Of a DNA stretch of 64,000 nucleotides, positions 53,974 through 64,000 are shown piece after piece. Each line of letters opens with the position of its first letter. The first letter of the stretch is position 1. The notes under the pieces were generated by a model. That model was not told the DNA's origin and ran no database searches. It was given only the letters and a program-made list of their open reading frames with translations. Both the position numbers and the translations under genes were made by a program. Origin of the DNA: Neolentinus lepideus HHB14362 ss-1 (lineage: Eukaryota > Basidiomycota > Agaricomycetes > Gloeophyllales > Gloeophyllaceae); contig KV425553.1 of assembly GCA_001632425.1 (NCBI GenBank), forward strand, positions 661,498-725,497, given 5' to 3'.

Positions 53974-54837
53974 TTAATTGAAACCATCGAAATGCCCCTT
54001 CAGAATCCGCTCGCCCATGGGACTAGGCGCGCGTCTGTTCGTGCCGGCGTTGACGGTGGCGCTGCGGCCCTTCCGCCTGGACACAGACTCAGCGACCACC
54101 GAGGCGGAATTAGGCGTCGACGGAGCAGGATGGGCGACATGCGCGTTAGTGGGAGTTTGCGCTGACCCTGGGACATTGGGCTGTAGGACGTTGTTAGGAC
54201 CTTCGCAAGGGCACACGACGTGAAGTGCGCAGACTTACCCGAGCGAATGCGCTGCTCAGGCTGAGCCGCCTGAGCAGGCCGGCGCCTCTGTTGTCCGGGG
54301 GCGCGGGCTGGGGGTTGGGCAGGACGAAGGGGGGCTGTTGCGAGAAGCGGCCTGCGTATGCTGTACTTGCCCGGCGGGCGTGGCCCGCGGCAGTGGCAGA
54401 CCCGTCGACAGAGAGCGGTTCGTCCTCATCTAGGATAGAAAAGAGAACGTCAGTAAAGGCGTAGAACATGGAAGGAAAGGGTAATTAAGGGACGGGAGAG
54501 GTATATATATAGAAGTTTGGGGGGGAGATTGGATCAACATACCTTCAACAGCAGCGCTGCCAAAGCCTCTCGCTCTGAAAGGGAGTGTCTCTGGGTTGGT
54601 CCCCTTGGTGGGGCTCTGCGATAAGAAGTACGAGAGGATTGGGGAAGTAGGCGATACGCCGGAGTTGTTTGCGACACGGGGGTTGATGGGGAGTGGCAGC
54701 GCGGGCGGAGTTGTGAGTGGGAAGGGAGACGACGGGGAGGCAGAGGAGTTGGAGTCGCGCGAAGGCGAGCGGCGGCGGTGGGAGTCGATGGGAATGGGCT
54801 TTGAGTGCTGGACAGAAACAGAGTTGTTGGAGGACAT
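53974..54837 (-). CDS. Ser/Pro-rich conserved hypothetical protein
   Basis: Three exons with exact GT...AG junctions and matching phases: 54837-54543, 54429-54239 and 54180-53974, giving 230 residues. Exon 1 begins MSSNNSVSVQHSKPIPID and is rich in Ser/Pro/Arg (SHRRRSPSRDSNSSASPSS), with ANNSGVSPTSPILSYFLSQ and PFRARGFGSAA. Exon 2 has SVDGSATAAGHARRASTAY and RRLSLSSAF, typical phosphorylation-type RRxS motifs. Exon 3 ends RRAPSPMGERILKGHFDGF plus Asn and stop. The protein is probably largely disordered, with a conserved-looking C-terminal motif; I believe relatives occur in other mushrooms, but I know no function. Confidence 0.75.
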
Positions 54838-57800
54838 GGTGGCCGTTGGGAAGAAAGGCGTGGAGTAAGAGGGCAAGGTTAAATACTGTTGATGGGATGG
54901 TTATAGACAAGGTTATATACTGTTGATCGAGATCTTCTTACTTGAATTGGCGGCTTTCTGAGGTCAGTTCTGAAGCTTGAAGCTTTGAAGCCTGAAGCTC
55001 ACTGCTGCGGAGTCTATTCCGAGTCGTTGTGCGTATGCCGGGAATACAGACAGCCCTCCTCGACCGCCGTGCCTCGACACCGTTGTCGAATTTCCGATCT
55101 TCCTGCCGCTGTTGGTGCTGTCGAGTGCGTCAGTTCCGTCCCAGCACAGCGGAAGCTCAGGCTGTCGTCGGGTCACATTGGTCTCGGCGGGATCCCAAAG
55201 GCAGCAACGCAGGTCCCGTGACCGACTTGCTGTTCGATCGCGGGCTATTCATGTTGGTTCAACACTCTCCACCCGCATCCCCAGCCAGAATGTTCCAACG
55301 ACCAGCATCCTCTTCATTTCCCCCATTTCCACCCCATTGCCGCTTCGGTCCCACTCTACAATATTAAATGACTCGGATTCCCTTCGCGATTTTTCTTCAG
55401 CTCCACTCACGTCTCAATTCAATTCATGCAAGATGTCTCTGGCTAAATCTAGCTATCGCGAAGCAAATGCTTCCGTTACCAGAACTACCGCATCTCATGG
55501 CTCGACTGCATTCCAAGAGCCAGATTCGTGGCGTCTTGTGACGCTGGAGCGAACCTTCCAAACTCCCACCTTCGCCGCGACTGTCCTACCTTTGTTCGTC
55601 GCCATACAGAGTGTTCACCGCGTCGCACTTCACCGCTCCGGATTGTTCTGGCTGTATCTCGACTCTCCAGTAACAGCTTCCCGACTACAAATTCTACAAG
55701 TTATTGCAAAGGAGACCGAACTTCGAGCAGCTTCGCTCGAGATAGCTATTTTGGTGGTTACCGTATGATGTTCTCCCAGGGATCGCCAAGCGCTCCTTGG
55801 ACACTACGGTTAGCAATCCTACATCCCTACTGCGAACCCACTCCGCTCAGTTTGTCCCCCCTGCCCCGATTCATAACTTTACTGCAATGGCGATCGAAAT
55901 CGGTGCGTGCGTTAAACCGGCCGTCTAATGACCCTTACGTCCTCTCGTCGACTCGTTCTAGACTGCCGCTCGCGGACGAAGGCAGCGAGCATCGCGAGTA
56001 CTGCCTCCCAACCTCGCCTAAACCGTATCCCTACTTCGAAGACATAATTTGAACTTCCCTGGTGTCCCGTGTGGCTGCCCCGTCCCATCTGCATGTCGAC
56101 TTTGCTTCTGGTACATCAGACTTTCAGCGCTGCGTGGACCTCCCTTCGCAATTGTTCTTGGTTAGGTCCCCCTTGTACGTCAACAGGAAAGGTCACGTGC
56201 ATCTCAAGACGACACAGCGTCCTTCGTCCTTCCAGGTGGTTGCCGTATGAGCATCGGAGGCCGCGTACGAACTCGGTGAAGTGGAGGGCCTAGAGTTGAC
56301 GGCTGGAAATCTGACATGTTGTTCTTGGCACGCGCCGGGCAGTCGTTGTCATCGTCTTGACTTGCGCGGCCCGTTTTCAAATTTTACGCAAGACTAGAGA
56401 CCTATCTCATTCCAGCTATCGGGACGTCAATACTTCCGTTCCGAGTATCGCATTCTGTTCTTGCCGCGATTCTGAGAGCGAAACTGGTGGTGTGGGACGA
56501 ACCTTGGCTCGCGCTGAAGCTGCCTTGTGGCCACGTTCACCGCTATTGTCCCCGGCGTGGTGACTTGAAGATTTATCTACGTTGCATGGTGGCATGGTTA
56601 ACTCTGCAAGCCCTCTTAATCTTGGACTGCTCTGGCTGCGTATCGACCTCGGCCTAATTACATCCAGGTCTCGGTGAAGGAATATCGCCGCCTTCCAACG
56701 AGTTCTCTAGGCTGTCCTCAAGCTATTACTGGCCTCATCGAAAAGCGGAATCCGTCTCATTCAAAGCATGGAACCTCTCTCGGCTTGTGATGGGTAGGAG
56801 GCTCGTCTCACTACCACTTACTGCTGGAGAGCAGCGCCTTGCAACGGAACCGACTTCTGGATCGCCCCAGATTGCAACCTCAGCATCCTAGATCGCCCGA
56901 GACCCCTGGTTGCGTCTAGTCTATGGGATGCGTGTGTTCACTCGACTGTCGCTATGGAGTGCTTGCTTTGAAATTGTTCTTCCTCTTGCGTATCTGCACA
57001 AGGAGCTGGAAGTTCTGGAATCACATTGGCTCTCACCTGCGCCTTTTTTCAGCAACATTATGTTGGCCATACAAACTAGTGGAACCGTGGGAGTGCCAGA
57101 TCACTCTGGCAGGGTTACACTCGTGTTGCTTTAGATCTGTGTTTCTTTCTTAGAGGGACTTTGACGCGATCCCGGTCGCCTCTTATCACGTTTATCTTCG
57201 TCCAATTGATTGTATCTCATGGTTCTCCTCACCCCATAGCGATTCTTACGCTGCTGGGTCACGGCTGCGATGGCTGATTTCCTGTGGATGACAGAAAAGC
57301 ATCGGCAGTCTCCAAGAGCCCGGGTGCACTCGCAGAAGCACGGAATGTCTGGGGCAACGACCTATTATGATGCAATAGCTGTTCGCGGTAGCATATGGGT
57401 CTGGCATTGATGGATTTTATCAAGGTTGATTTGTTAAGCATGATTACTCGCTTTTCGCCGTGCCTTCAGATGGTTATTCTATTCACGAGAGGTGGTGGCT
57501 GTCATCTAATTCCATCCTTGTGGACTTGCGATCTCCGCCGCTTCAGGCCCCAAGTTCGAACAAACATGACCCCACAATCTTGGGCGTACTCGACAGTCCT
57601 GATAGTGGTGATTTGGATTCTTAAGCGGGGGTCATGGACGTTGATCTATTGCAGGGAGTTCTGGATGGCTGTCGCATCTGAGTTTGAAGCTAGGCTGATG
57701 ACCTAACATTAGTATTCAGATGCGGGGTATACTCGAGTGTATACCTATTTTCTATGCAAGGCGATCTCTGATCAGTTTTTGTCGGGCAGTCTGTTCGCAA

Positions 57801-59062
57801 GAAGTGTCTCGGCCATCGAGCGCATAGGGTATTTCTATCAACCCTTCCTCGGCAGCAATGTCGACTCCCGTTTGGAACCAGGTGTGCAACCTTCATTGGA
57901 TTATATAGATAATGTTACTCGATTAGCTATGCAGCAGAACACGGCGATCCTTGTGGTATGCCGTCTACTTGTCCAGGTTCATACATAGGTTGAGGATAAC
58001 CTTGAGATTTCCACATCTCTCTGGGGTCTGTGGTCGCTCTTGTCAGGACGTCAGATCAAACCACCAAATACATTGGGAGGAAAGAACGTAGACCCGAAGG
58101 GAAAATGTCCACTATCTAGTTCACGCGCTCGCACACAAATAAGCGACGCGATGGGCGGAACGCGCACCATCGAACTCACATTCAGGAGCTACGTCCAGGA
58201 TCCCGTCGAAGCGTCTTGAGGTCTTGGGACTGTCAACCGACTCATCATGGCATGGCAGGAGGTGAACACTGAAGGAATTTACAGGCCGTGATGATCACTA
58301 GCCTGAACATTTATTATATCGTCTGTCATCCACGCACTGTACATTTAAAAAGTGCCCAGGACTCGGGTCTGCAACAGCTCACCAAAATCACTCACTGATT
58401 TTACAGCCTACGTTGATCGCGTCAGGACCACTTCGAAGATGAGTCTTCGAGTGGCCGTCCATCGTTACTCCATGAGACAACCCATGCTGTTGATTAATTA
58501 TTGCTGAGGTTAGAGTATCCCTTCGAGTTCAACGCAGCTGTAGGTAGTTAAATATGCTCGTCGCACATAGCAGTCCCACGGCGGGCCGGCGCGTTCCCGT
58601 TATGAAACCTTATTCCGTCCTAAACATACGCCAAGAAAAGTCATGATTGGACGAGGCCGTGTTCCTTCGGCATTTTATTAGCTGGTCTTATGGACTTTGT
58701 GGCAACACTGATCCAGCGGCTCGACTGCATTAATATCTCAGGAGTTCGAGCATCTCGTAGACTCGACTCAAGTCGTACGGAGCGTGCAGGAGCGCGATAC
58801 AGAGGTGGCCTAGTGTCGGCTGATTTCCCTCATCACACTAATAGCAACTGACAGCTTCGTCGTATATTTAGTCGTTGAGTAAGTGCAGAGCCCTGTACAA
58901 TTCCCTGACTACTCTTCTTATAGATCGTCGTCGCACCGCCTCTCCAAGTAAACATCAATCGATGCTTCATTTTCTCTTATTCGTTATCACTTCCACAACG
59001 GACGACGACCTCCAGCACTAGCCCTCCAGCATCGTTTCTGACATCTCGAATGCATCGATATT
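54838..59062. other. Long stretch without a recognised gene; traces of degenerate tandem duplication
   Basis: Open frames are scattered and none shows a known domain. Short resemblances recur about 960 bp apart: around 55,445-55,500 and 56,405-56,460 (AGCTATCG...AATACTTCCGTT-type text), and around 55,640 and 56,620 (GGA(T/C)TG(T/C)TCTGGCTG followed by TATCGACxTC). This suggests an old, strongly decayed tandem duplication. A plus-strand frame at 57,737-57,988 (FLSGSLFARSVSAIERIGY) is unassigned. The last 200 bp before 59063 are likely promoter. Confidence 0.4.
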
Positions 59063-60930
59063 ATGACTGGGAACAATTCGGGACCTTTCACACTTCAAAA
59101 TATCAAAGCTCACCCAGGGGCTTATCTTGGACCTGGTCTCGTCAGCACATTTCTGCAGGCTATCTTAACTGGCGTCTGGTATAGCCAATCTGTCAAATAT
59201 TGGGCGATGTCCCATCGCGAGGCGCCCATCGTTAATTGCCTCGTGGCCTTCGTGTCCACGGTGGCAATGTACGCGTTTTCAACCAATCATCATTTGAGTA
59301 TGGGTTGATTCGTAGCTATCGGTAGCTATCAAACGATCATGGCGTTCTGGGACACCTGGCGCGTCCATGTTACATATTATGGGAATTGGGTGCGTTCAGG
59401 GTGTAACTGCTGTGCGGAAAGGAGCCATTGAATATGACTGTCGGATGCTAGGTTAACGCTGTCGATTTCTCTTGGCCCATAAGAACTCAGAACGCAATCG
59501 TAAGTTCACCGTGAGCCGTAATACTATCTCGCAAATTGTTGAGCACTGAAATAGACGACTGCCATGGCCTGCCCAGTACAAATGTTTCTGATTTGGAGAT
59601 GCTACATCGTGCGTGGTTTTATAACATTTAGATTCACTCGTAGTTGATGTGTCCGCCATGGAGTTATCGGACAGAAAACTCGCGAAATTGGTCTGTGCTC
59701 TCAATCCTCGCTCCTATGCTTACGTGTCGATCGAGTATGACACTTTGTAAGCTGCCGCTGGGTATCCTTTTTCTGGGTTGTGTTGTAGTCAGCGCGGTCA
59801 CGACTGCCATGGTCTTCAATGTCAACTTCGTCGCTTCTTTGCAAGGTCCAGTCCGGCCTATCGTGAGTCCTGCTTCTGTGTACTGTCTACTTAAACCTTG
59901 ACTGAAGATCTGAGTGACGTAGCCCAGTAGTGGTTAGTAGATCCACTCATTATCAAGTAGTTTTGACTCGCTCATATCACTTCAGACGCCGTCACCGTCG
60001 AGGTTAATTGTCAGTTATTTCTCGACGTAATATCCGCACCACGTTTACACATGATCGCAGATATCCTTAGCATGGTGTTCTCCGCTGGTAAGCCGTAGTC
60101 GTCCGTGTCAAATGGCCATACATGCATCTCATGGTTACAGTTATGGACGTCACGTTAACCACCTTCCGTAAGGACTCTGCCCCCGTCCCTCACCCTCCTT
60201 ACTCAATTGGATATCGACAGTCACATTTTTCCTCTTCCGATCCCGTTCCAGCGCTGCAACGAATCGTTTTCGCAAGGTACTAGCAATCGCCTTCTTCCAT
60301 TACCCTAGGATTAGATGCACGCTGTTCACGCCCCCAGGTCCTCTACGGTCTCATAGCCATCACATGGGAATCAGCTCTTCCTCCATGCATATGTGCTATT
60401 GCGACTCTCGTCGTGTTCGTACGCTGGGTGAGTGCCCCGCTTCCAAATTTCCGTTCATCGACTTACATCTCCGCGATGAGGCCGAACATAACTACTGGAA
60501 CCTCGTATTCCAGGCGATCTTGGGCAAGCTATATGTGATTTCCCTGCTCTTTACCTTGTTAGTTGGCGATCTTCTTTGACAGTCTAGTCTAGAGGTGCTG
60601 ATCTGCAAATAGGAATAGCAGAACAGATCTCCGCGCGCGAGTCCGCGCCAATGAACTGGAGCTGCCTGAGATATACTGGACGTCCCTTCCACAAATAAGA
60701 GTGAGTACATCGGACCTGTCTCAGTCGCTCCTAGTGTTCAAATTCGACTTTTCCCGAAGGAGGACACACGCGAAGCTTCCGACGAACAGGTAGCAGAGGA
60801 ATCTCCTTCTCCCGTAACACTGATTTCGCAGAATGGGCCAGCGAGAGAAACAGATGAGAAAGATTGGTATGAGGGAGATTCCCGCCACAGGTGTCGATGT
60901 TGCCCGTCGCAAAGTTCTACTCCGGTGTGA
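59063..60930 (+). CDS. Multi-pass membrane protein, DUF6534-type
   Basis: Start ATG 59063. The first exon has an N-terminal leader then LGPGLVSTFLQAILTGVWY (first membrane helix, typical position for this basidiomycete family), and IVNCLVAFVSTVAMYAF. Later exons read VDFSWPIRTQNAI, ACPVQMFLIWRCYIVRG, LGILFLGCVVVSAVTTAMV, and the hallmark C-terminal exon pair ILGKLYVISLLFTL joined by an in-phase intron of about 55 bp to NSRTDLRARVRANELELPE. The end is probably the TGA at 60930 after an acidic hydrophilic tail, but an earlier stop near 60,790 is possible depending on one splice choice. Six or seven helices are expected. Such genes occur in large families in Agaricomycetes and their function is unknown. 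Confidence 0.72.
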
Positions 60931-61298
60931 AACAGCGCGACTGCGAATGCAATATTGGCACCGGGAAAAGAGAAGGCAGTAGATGCGCGCCTGCTCCACC
61001 GACTTCAATATGTATAACCAATACAATTCATGACATCCAGCGTCACATGTGTCCGAGATTCTCCACGAAATAGCATACTTCAAAACTGAGGAAGGCTGCT
61101 CCTTCAGGACAGGACAAGGGTATTACAGAACATTATACTACTAGGTTACGAGATTGTACATGATTTAGCTGGTAAAAATTTGTAAAATCGATCCAAGATG
61201 TACAGATGCATTCGAATATCCCAAGTCTTCCAAGCTTACATCATGAATCAACCAACGCACGACATAAGGAGATCGGTTGCGACTACGAATTCCCAATG
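60931..61298. other. Convergent intergenic space
   Basis: AT-rich 3' region between two convergent genes. Nothing beyond likely untranslated and termination sequence is seen. Confidence 0.45.
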
Positions 61299-62186
61299 CT
61301 AACGACGATTAGCGACAACTGCGGTTGACGCGTAGGTCGTCACGCTGCTGCTGGGTGGCAAAGCCAGTGGGGAGGGAGGTTGGAGAGCGGCATCCTTGGT
61401 GGCTTCCAGCCGTACGCCCATATGTACTGCAGCAACCCTTGGGGTGTGGTTGCCCACAGGCAGGTGAAAGTACGAATCAGTCGTCATTGTGGTGAGGGTT
61501 GAGGAGCCTGATTGTGACATTGATGACCGGCGACGCTTCGAAGGTGGCAATGAAGTTGTGGCAAGTGAGGATGACGGTGATGTTGCAGATGAAAGAGACG
61601 CCTCCGGAGAGGGTGTCACTGCGAAAATAGAGGTCGGTGGGTGAACTTCAGGTGTCTGGAAACGTCCGCCAGGATACTGCGTGCAGTCCTGTAATGTTAC
61701 TTGCTATCGTTGGAATCAACATCATCCACCGGATGTGTGAGAACGGGGCGAGCACATACTCGTCGCGGCGCTTCAAGAATGGGAAGACGGGTGAGTCTAG
61801 ACTTCAAGGTGACTTGTCTCCTGAACGAGGGGCCAACACCGTCTGAGGTAATATAGGACGGTGTCTGATGGGTTGGAGTAGATTTGACGTCTCCGACAAT
61901 TGACATCTGTGTTGGCGAAGGGGCGTACTCCTCCACAGCAGTAGTGGTCGTCTTTATCAAGGCGAGACAGGGCCGAGAGCTTGTGTCGCTTTATAGCCTA
62001 TCGCAGTAAGTCGGATGTGCAAACGAAGAGGACGATTGTCGACCTCGACCGAAGCTGGGAACCGGCAAGAACATTGTGGAAATGGGCGAGGCGCAACTGC
62101 TGGGTAATGTCATAGGTGACGCTGCTGTTGAGCGCAGCACGCGCCGTGTTTTGATGCAGTGGTCTCACGGAGACTTGACGGACCAT
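61299..62186 (-). CDS. Ser/Thr/Pro-rich hypothetical protein with NLS-like cluster
   Basis: Three exons on the minus strand. Exon 1 starts at ATG 62186 (MVRQVSVRPLHQNTARAAL, then TYDITQQLRLAHFHNVLAG) and splices at an AG|GTCGAC donor to an acceptor after CTATAAAG, giving SDTSSRPCLALIKTTTTAVE and PTQMSIVGDVKSTPTHQTP, then LTRLPILEAPRR. A GTATGT donor and TTCCAG acceptor join TPEVHPPTSIFAVTPSPEAS. The last part contains SLPPSKRRRSSMSQSGSS, a basic nuclear-localisation-like cluster, and ends VVANRR with stop at 61299-61301. Phases agree at both joins. No enzyme motif or membrane segment is seen. A nuclear regulatory role is only a guess from composition. Confidence 0.62.
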
Positions 62187-62941
62187 CGATGGACCACGGA
62201 CGGACTAATAAGCATGACATCTCGGCATTTCTGGCAGCGGCAGCTTTGACAGTTTCTGCCACAAGTCAAGTATCCCTCTCCACAATTGAAACATTTTATG
62301 CACACCGTGCTCATCGGTTTCATATATATGACGGTCTTCAATACAATGACCAGAACCCGCGTCAAATGTATCACTCCATTGGAAGCACTGTAGATGGAGT
62401 TGTATGGAGAGGCACTAACCTTCGTCTCCATTGAAGTGGTGAAAGCAATGGCTATTGGCTAGTACGCGAGGCAACGTTCCACTGTCATTTTGTTTCTGAG
62501 CCATTGCATGATTTGCTAAGTCCAGTCGACAAAAAGCCAGCTACTGCCGGATCAGGATGTCGATTCTTGGTGACCACCCTGCATCATATCCTCAGCCACA
62601 GAGAAGCAGAAAAAGGAGGCTTATGCGAACGGGAAACCAGAACAGAGAGGGATCTGCCAGGACTTGCCGTTGATAGTATAACGAGCTTGGGTGTCAGCTA
62701 GAGCTCTCTTTCTCTCGTAGTGTTCGCGTCGATATGACTCAAAATGACACAAATACAAGCTCGTATAATAGGCTTCTACCGCTTCTGATTAGACCAGACG
62801 CTGCTCACCGGCGTGAAGAGGGAAACGGCGATCTTGAGGTCAATGCGTGAGGGTACGTGAATTTAAGCCATCCCAGTGAGATCCAAAACATTCACAGGAT
62901 TGGACAAGCCCGAGACATTTCTATTACCTGCGCAGCGATAA
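62187..62941. other. Intergenic, no gene recognised
   Basis: Between the divergent start at 62186 and the kinase-like fragment. The remaining catalytic exons of that kinase would be expected here on the minus strand, but no HGD-type loop or DFE/DWE motif was found in that orientation. Confidence 0.4.
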
Positions 62942-63268
62942 TCAGCTTGTGATACGGACATCCGTGAGCAACGCAAGCATGATGAAACCAGATACGCACA
63001 TGGAACCAAGAGCAGGAGCGCTCCCGTGGGCTGCATCGGTGAAGAGAGACATTATACAGAGCCGATGACCAACGGGCGATCCGAACGGTGAGCCATAAGG
63101 GACATCGAGCTCGCGCAGGGCATGAAGGTACTTATCCAAGACGCGTCTGATGTGCGTTTTTGTCTCCTTGGATAATGACAACCAGCGGGTCTCCAGAGTG
63201 GCGCCAGGGATCTTGGTCATGAACACGAAGGGCGTGGGCCCAACAAAACAAGCGATGCCGATAAACAC
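62942..63268 (-). pseudogene. Partial aminoglycoside-phosphotransferase/kinase-like gene
   Basis: The segment PFVFMTKIPGATLETRWLSL, KETKTHIRRVLDKYLHALRE and LDVPYGSPFGSPVGHRL matches the hinge and following helix of the APH-type kinase-like proteins common in mushrooms (a V.M..I.G..L...W pattern followed by a helix and GSP.G.R). The N-terminal lobe with its lysine and the catalytic HGD and DWE motifs are not visible upstream (63,269-63,420) or downstream (62,187-62,941) on this strand. It is therefore most likely a truncated remnant, though undetected short exons cannot be excluded. It lies divergent from the TUDOR-domain gene at 63450. Confidence 0.5.
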
Positions 63269-63449
63269 ACGTAAAATGACGCATTTACAATTGGGATAAG
63301 GCGGTCAGAGTGACGTTTGCGATGACCCAACGATTTCGGGGCACTACATCGAGCGCAGTGATGGATATAAAGGGCGAGAGACGATGCCGCTGTCAGCAAG
63401 TACCGGTATCTCTGCATTCACAGCAGTATCCTAGATAATCTATATCGAC

Positions 63450-63881
63450 ATGGTAAGTCAAGTTTATAATCTGTGACATGAGTTGGCGACATATTCTGAT
63501 TCAAGATATGACAGGCCCCCTACAAGGTACGCTGACATCGTTAGACCAAGCGCTTGGAGCTTTTGTCAATGTATTCCTGCTGTCAACAGAAGGGTGACAA
63601 GATTGAATACCGTCCCGTTGGCGGCCAATCGGATACTGTATCGCACAGCACCGGGGAGATCGTCGACATCACTGACGAGGGGGGAGTGAGCACTATATCT
63701 TTGGGCCACACCTGTGGATGACTGACATATCTGCTGTATGTTAGGAGACCCGCTACTCCATCAAGAACGACACTACGGGGAAGACGACTAGTTACCAGGT
63801 ACGTACTGATTCTTGTGCTTGACCAGTGTTGTCGTGCCGACTTTTAGCTTGCAGGAGATGAACATCGTGAAGAAAATCTAA
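63450..63881 (+). CDS. Small Hva1/TUDOR-domain protein
   Basis: Five exons give 63 residues: ATG alone (63450-63452), a 12-nt microexon coding APYK (63515-63526), 63590-63685 (KGDKIEYRPVGGQSDTVS, then HSTGEIVDITDEGG), 63745-63798 (ETRYSIKNDTTGKTTSYQ) and 63855-63881 (EMNIVKKI, stop). All introns are GT...AG and all junctions are phase 0. The sequence fits the small single-domain Hva1_TUDOR family of fungi: GDK(V/I).YRP.GG, S..TGEI, TRY.IKND.TGK, YQE.NI. These proteins are the size of the domain alone. The function is not established; an SH3-like fold is expected. The gene is complete and apparently intact. Confidence 0.82.
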
Positions 63882-64000
63882 GAATTGGGGGATTGAAGAA
63901 GTCTGGTTTAAATCGTGTAATCTATAGTTGTCGCAATTGCGCTTCCACCTTTCTGTGCCATCTGAGTCGAATATCTGGAGCGAGCGTTGTTAGAACGAAT

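Noticed and set aside
62165..62176. SHGDL reading on the plus strand, resembling a kinase catalytic loop
   Set aside because: Wrong strand for the kinase-like fragment, overlaps the start of the minus-strand gene at 62186, and ends quickly in stops.
1..64000. CRISPR arrays, bacterial operons, riboswitches, rRNA
   Set aside because: None were seen; gene structure is clearly fungal with spliceosomal introns.

Overview
The window looks like a gene-sparse, transposon-rich part of a mushroom-forming basidiomycete (Agaricomycetes) genome. The evidence is eukaryotic genes with many 45-90 bp GT...AG introns, a recognisable basidiomycete Zn2Cys6 regulator, a DUF6534-type membrane protein, Atg15, and a coiled-coil family I know only from Agaricomycetes. 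No bacterial operons, tRNAs, rRNAs or CRISPR arrays were seen. One 100-N assembly gap lies at 18579-18678. All assignments are by eye from translated sequence; nothing was searched or aligned by computer.

Layout. (1) 1-8206 is the left arm of a large inverted repeat whose right arm is about 42232-50583. Each arm carries a copy of a Zn2Cys6 transcription factor (3111-6899 plus; 47351-43570 minus) and the 3' end of a convergent gene. (2) 8207-18483 holds a 5'-incomplete gene with a possible Med25/PTOV-like region (10174-9118 minus), a small probably mitochondrial protein (15663-15050 minus), and two non-autonomous DNA transposons with clear terminal inverted repeats and target duplications (10881-11436 and 16368-16951). 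The rest is barren. (3) 18484-27036 is a full-length, apparently intact non-LTR retrotransposon on the minus strand (ORF1, and ORF2 with endonuclease, RT and RNase H), bounded by identical 95-bp direct repeats. The assembly gap sits exactly at its A-rich 3' end. (4) 28866-43199 is a host coiled-coil gene that appears split in two by a roughly 12-kb Helitron. The N-terminal half ends near 29789 and the C-terminal half restarts near 41.85 kb. The Helitron has a 2,422-residue Rep/helicase protein with an unexpected C-terminal cysteine-protease-like domain, and a divergent pair of intron-containing accessory genes. (5) 42232-50583 is the right arm. (6) 51019-63881 is ordinary gene space: atg15, a conserved Ser/Pro-rich protein, a DUF6534 membrane protein, a Ser/Thr/Pro-rich protein with a nuclear-localisation-like cluster, a kinase-like fragment, and a 63-residue Hva1/TUDOR-domain protein that uses a 12-nt microexon.

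How the parts relate. The inner end of the inverted repeat falls inside the coiled-coil gene. The right arm continues past the break into more of that gene and the left arm does not, so the right arm is probably the original and the left a derived inverted copy. The left copy of the truncated gene has a lost splice acceptor, a frameshift and a stop. The two transcription factor copies are a mosaic: nearly identical in the middle and clearly diverged at both ends, which suggests gene conversion between the arms. The LINE, the Helitron and several short insertions found in only one arm give a relative history of the locus.
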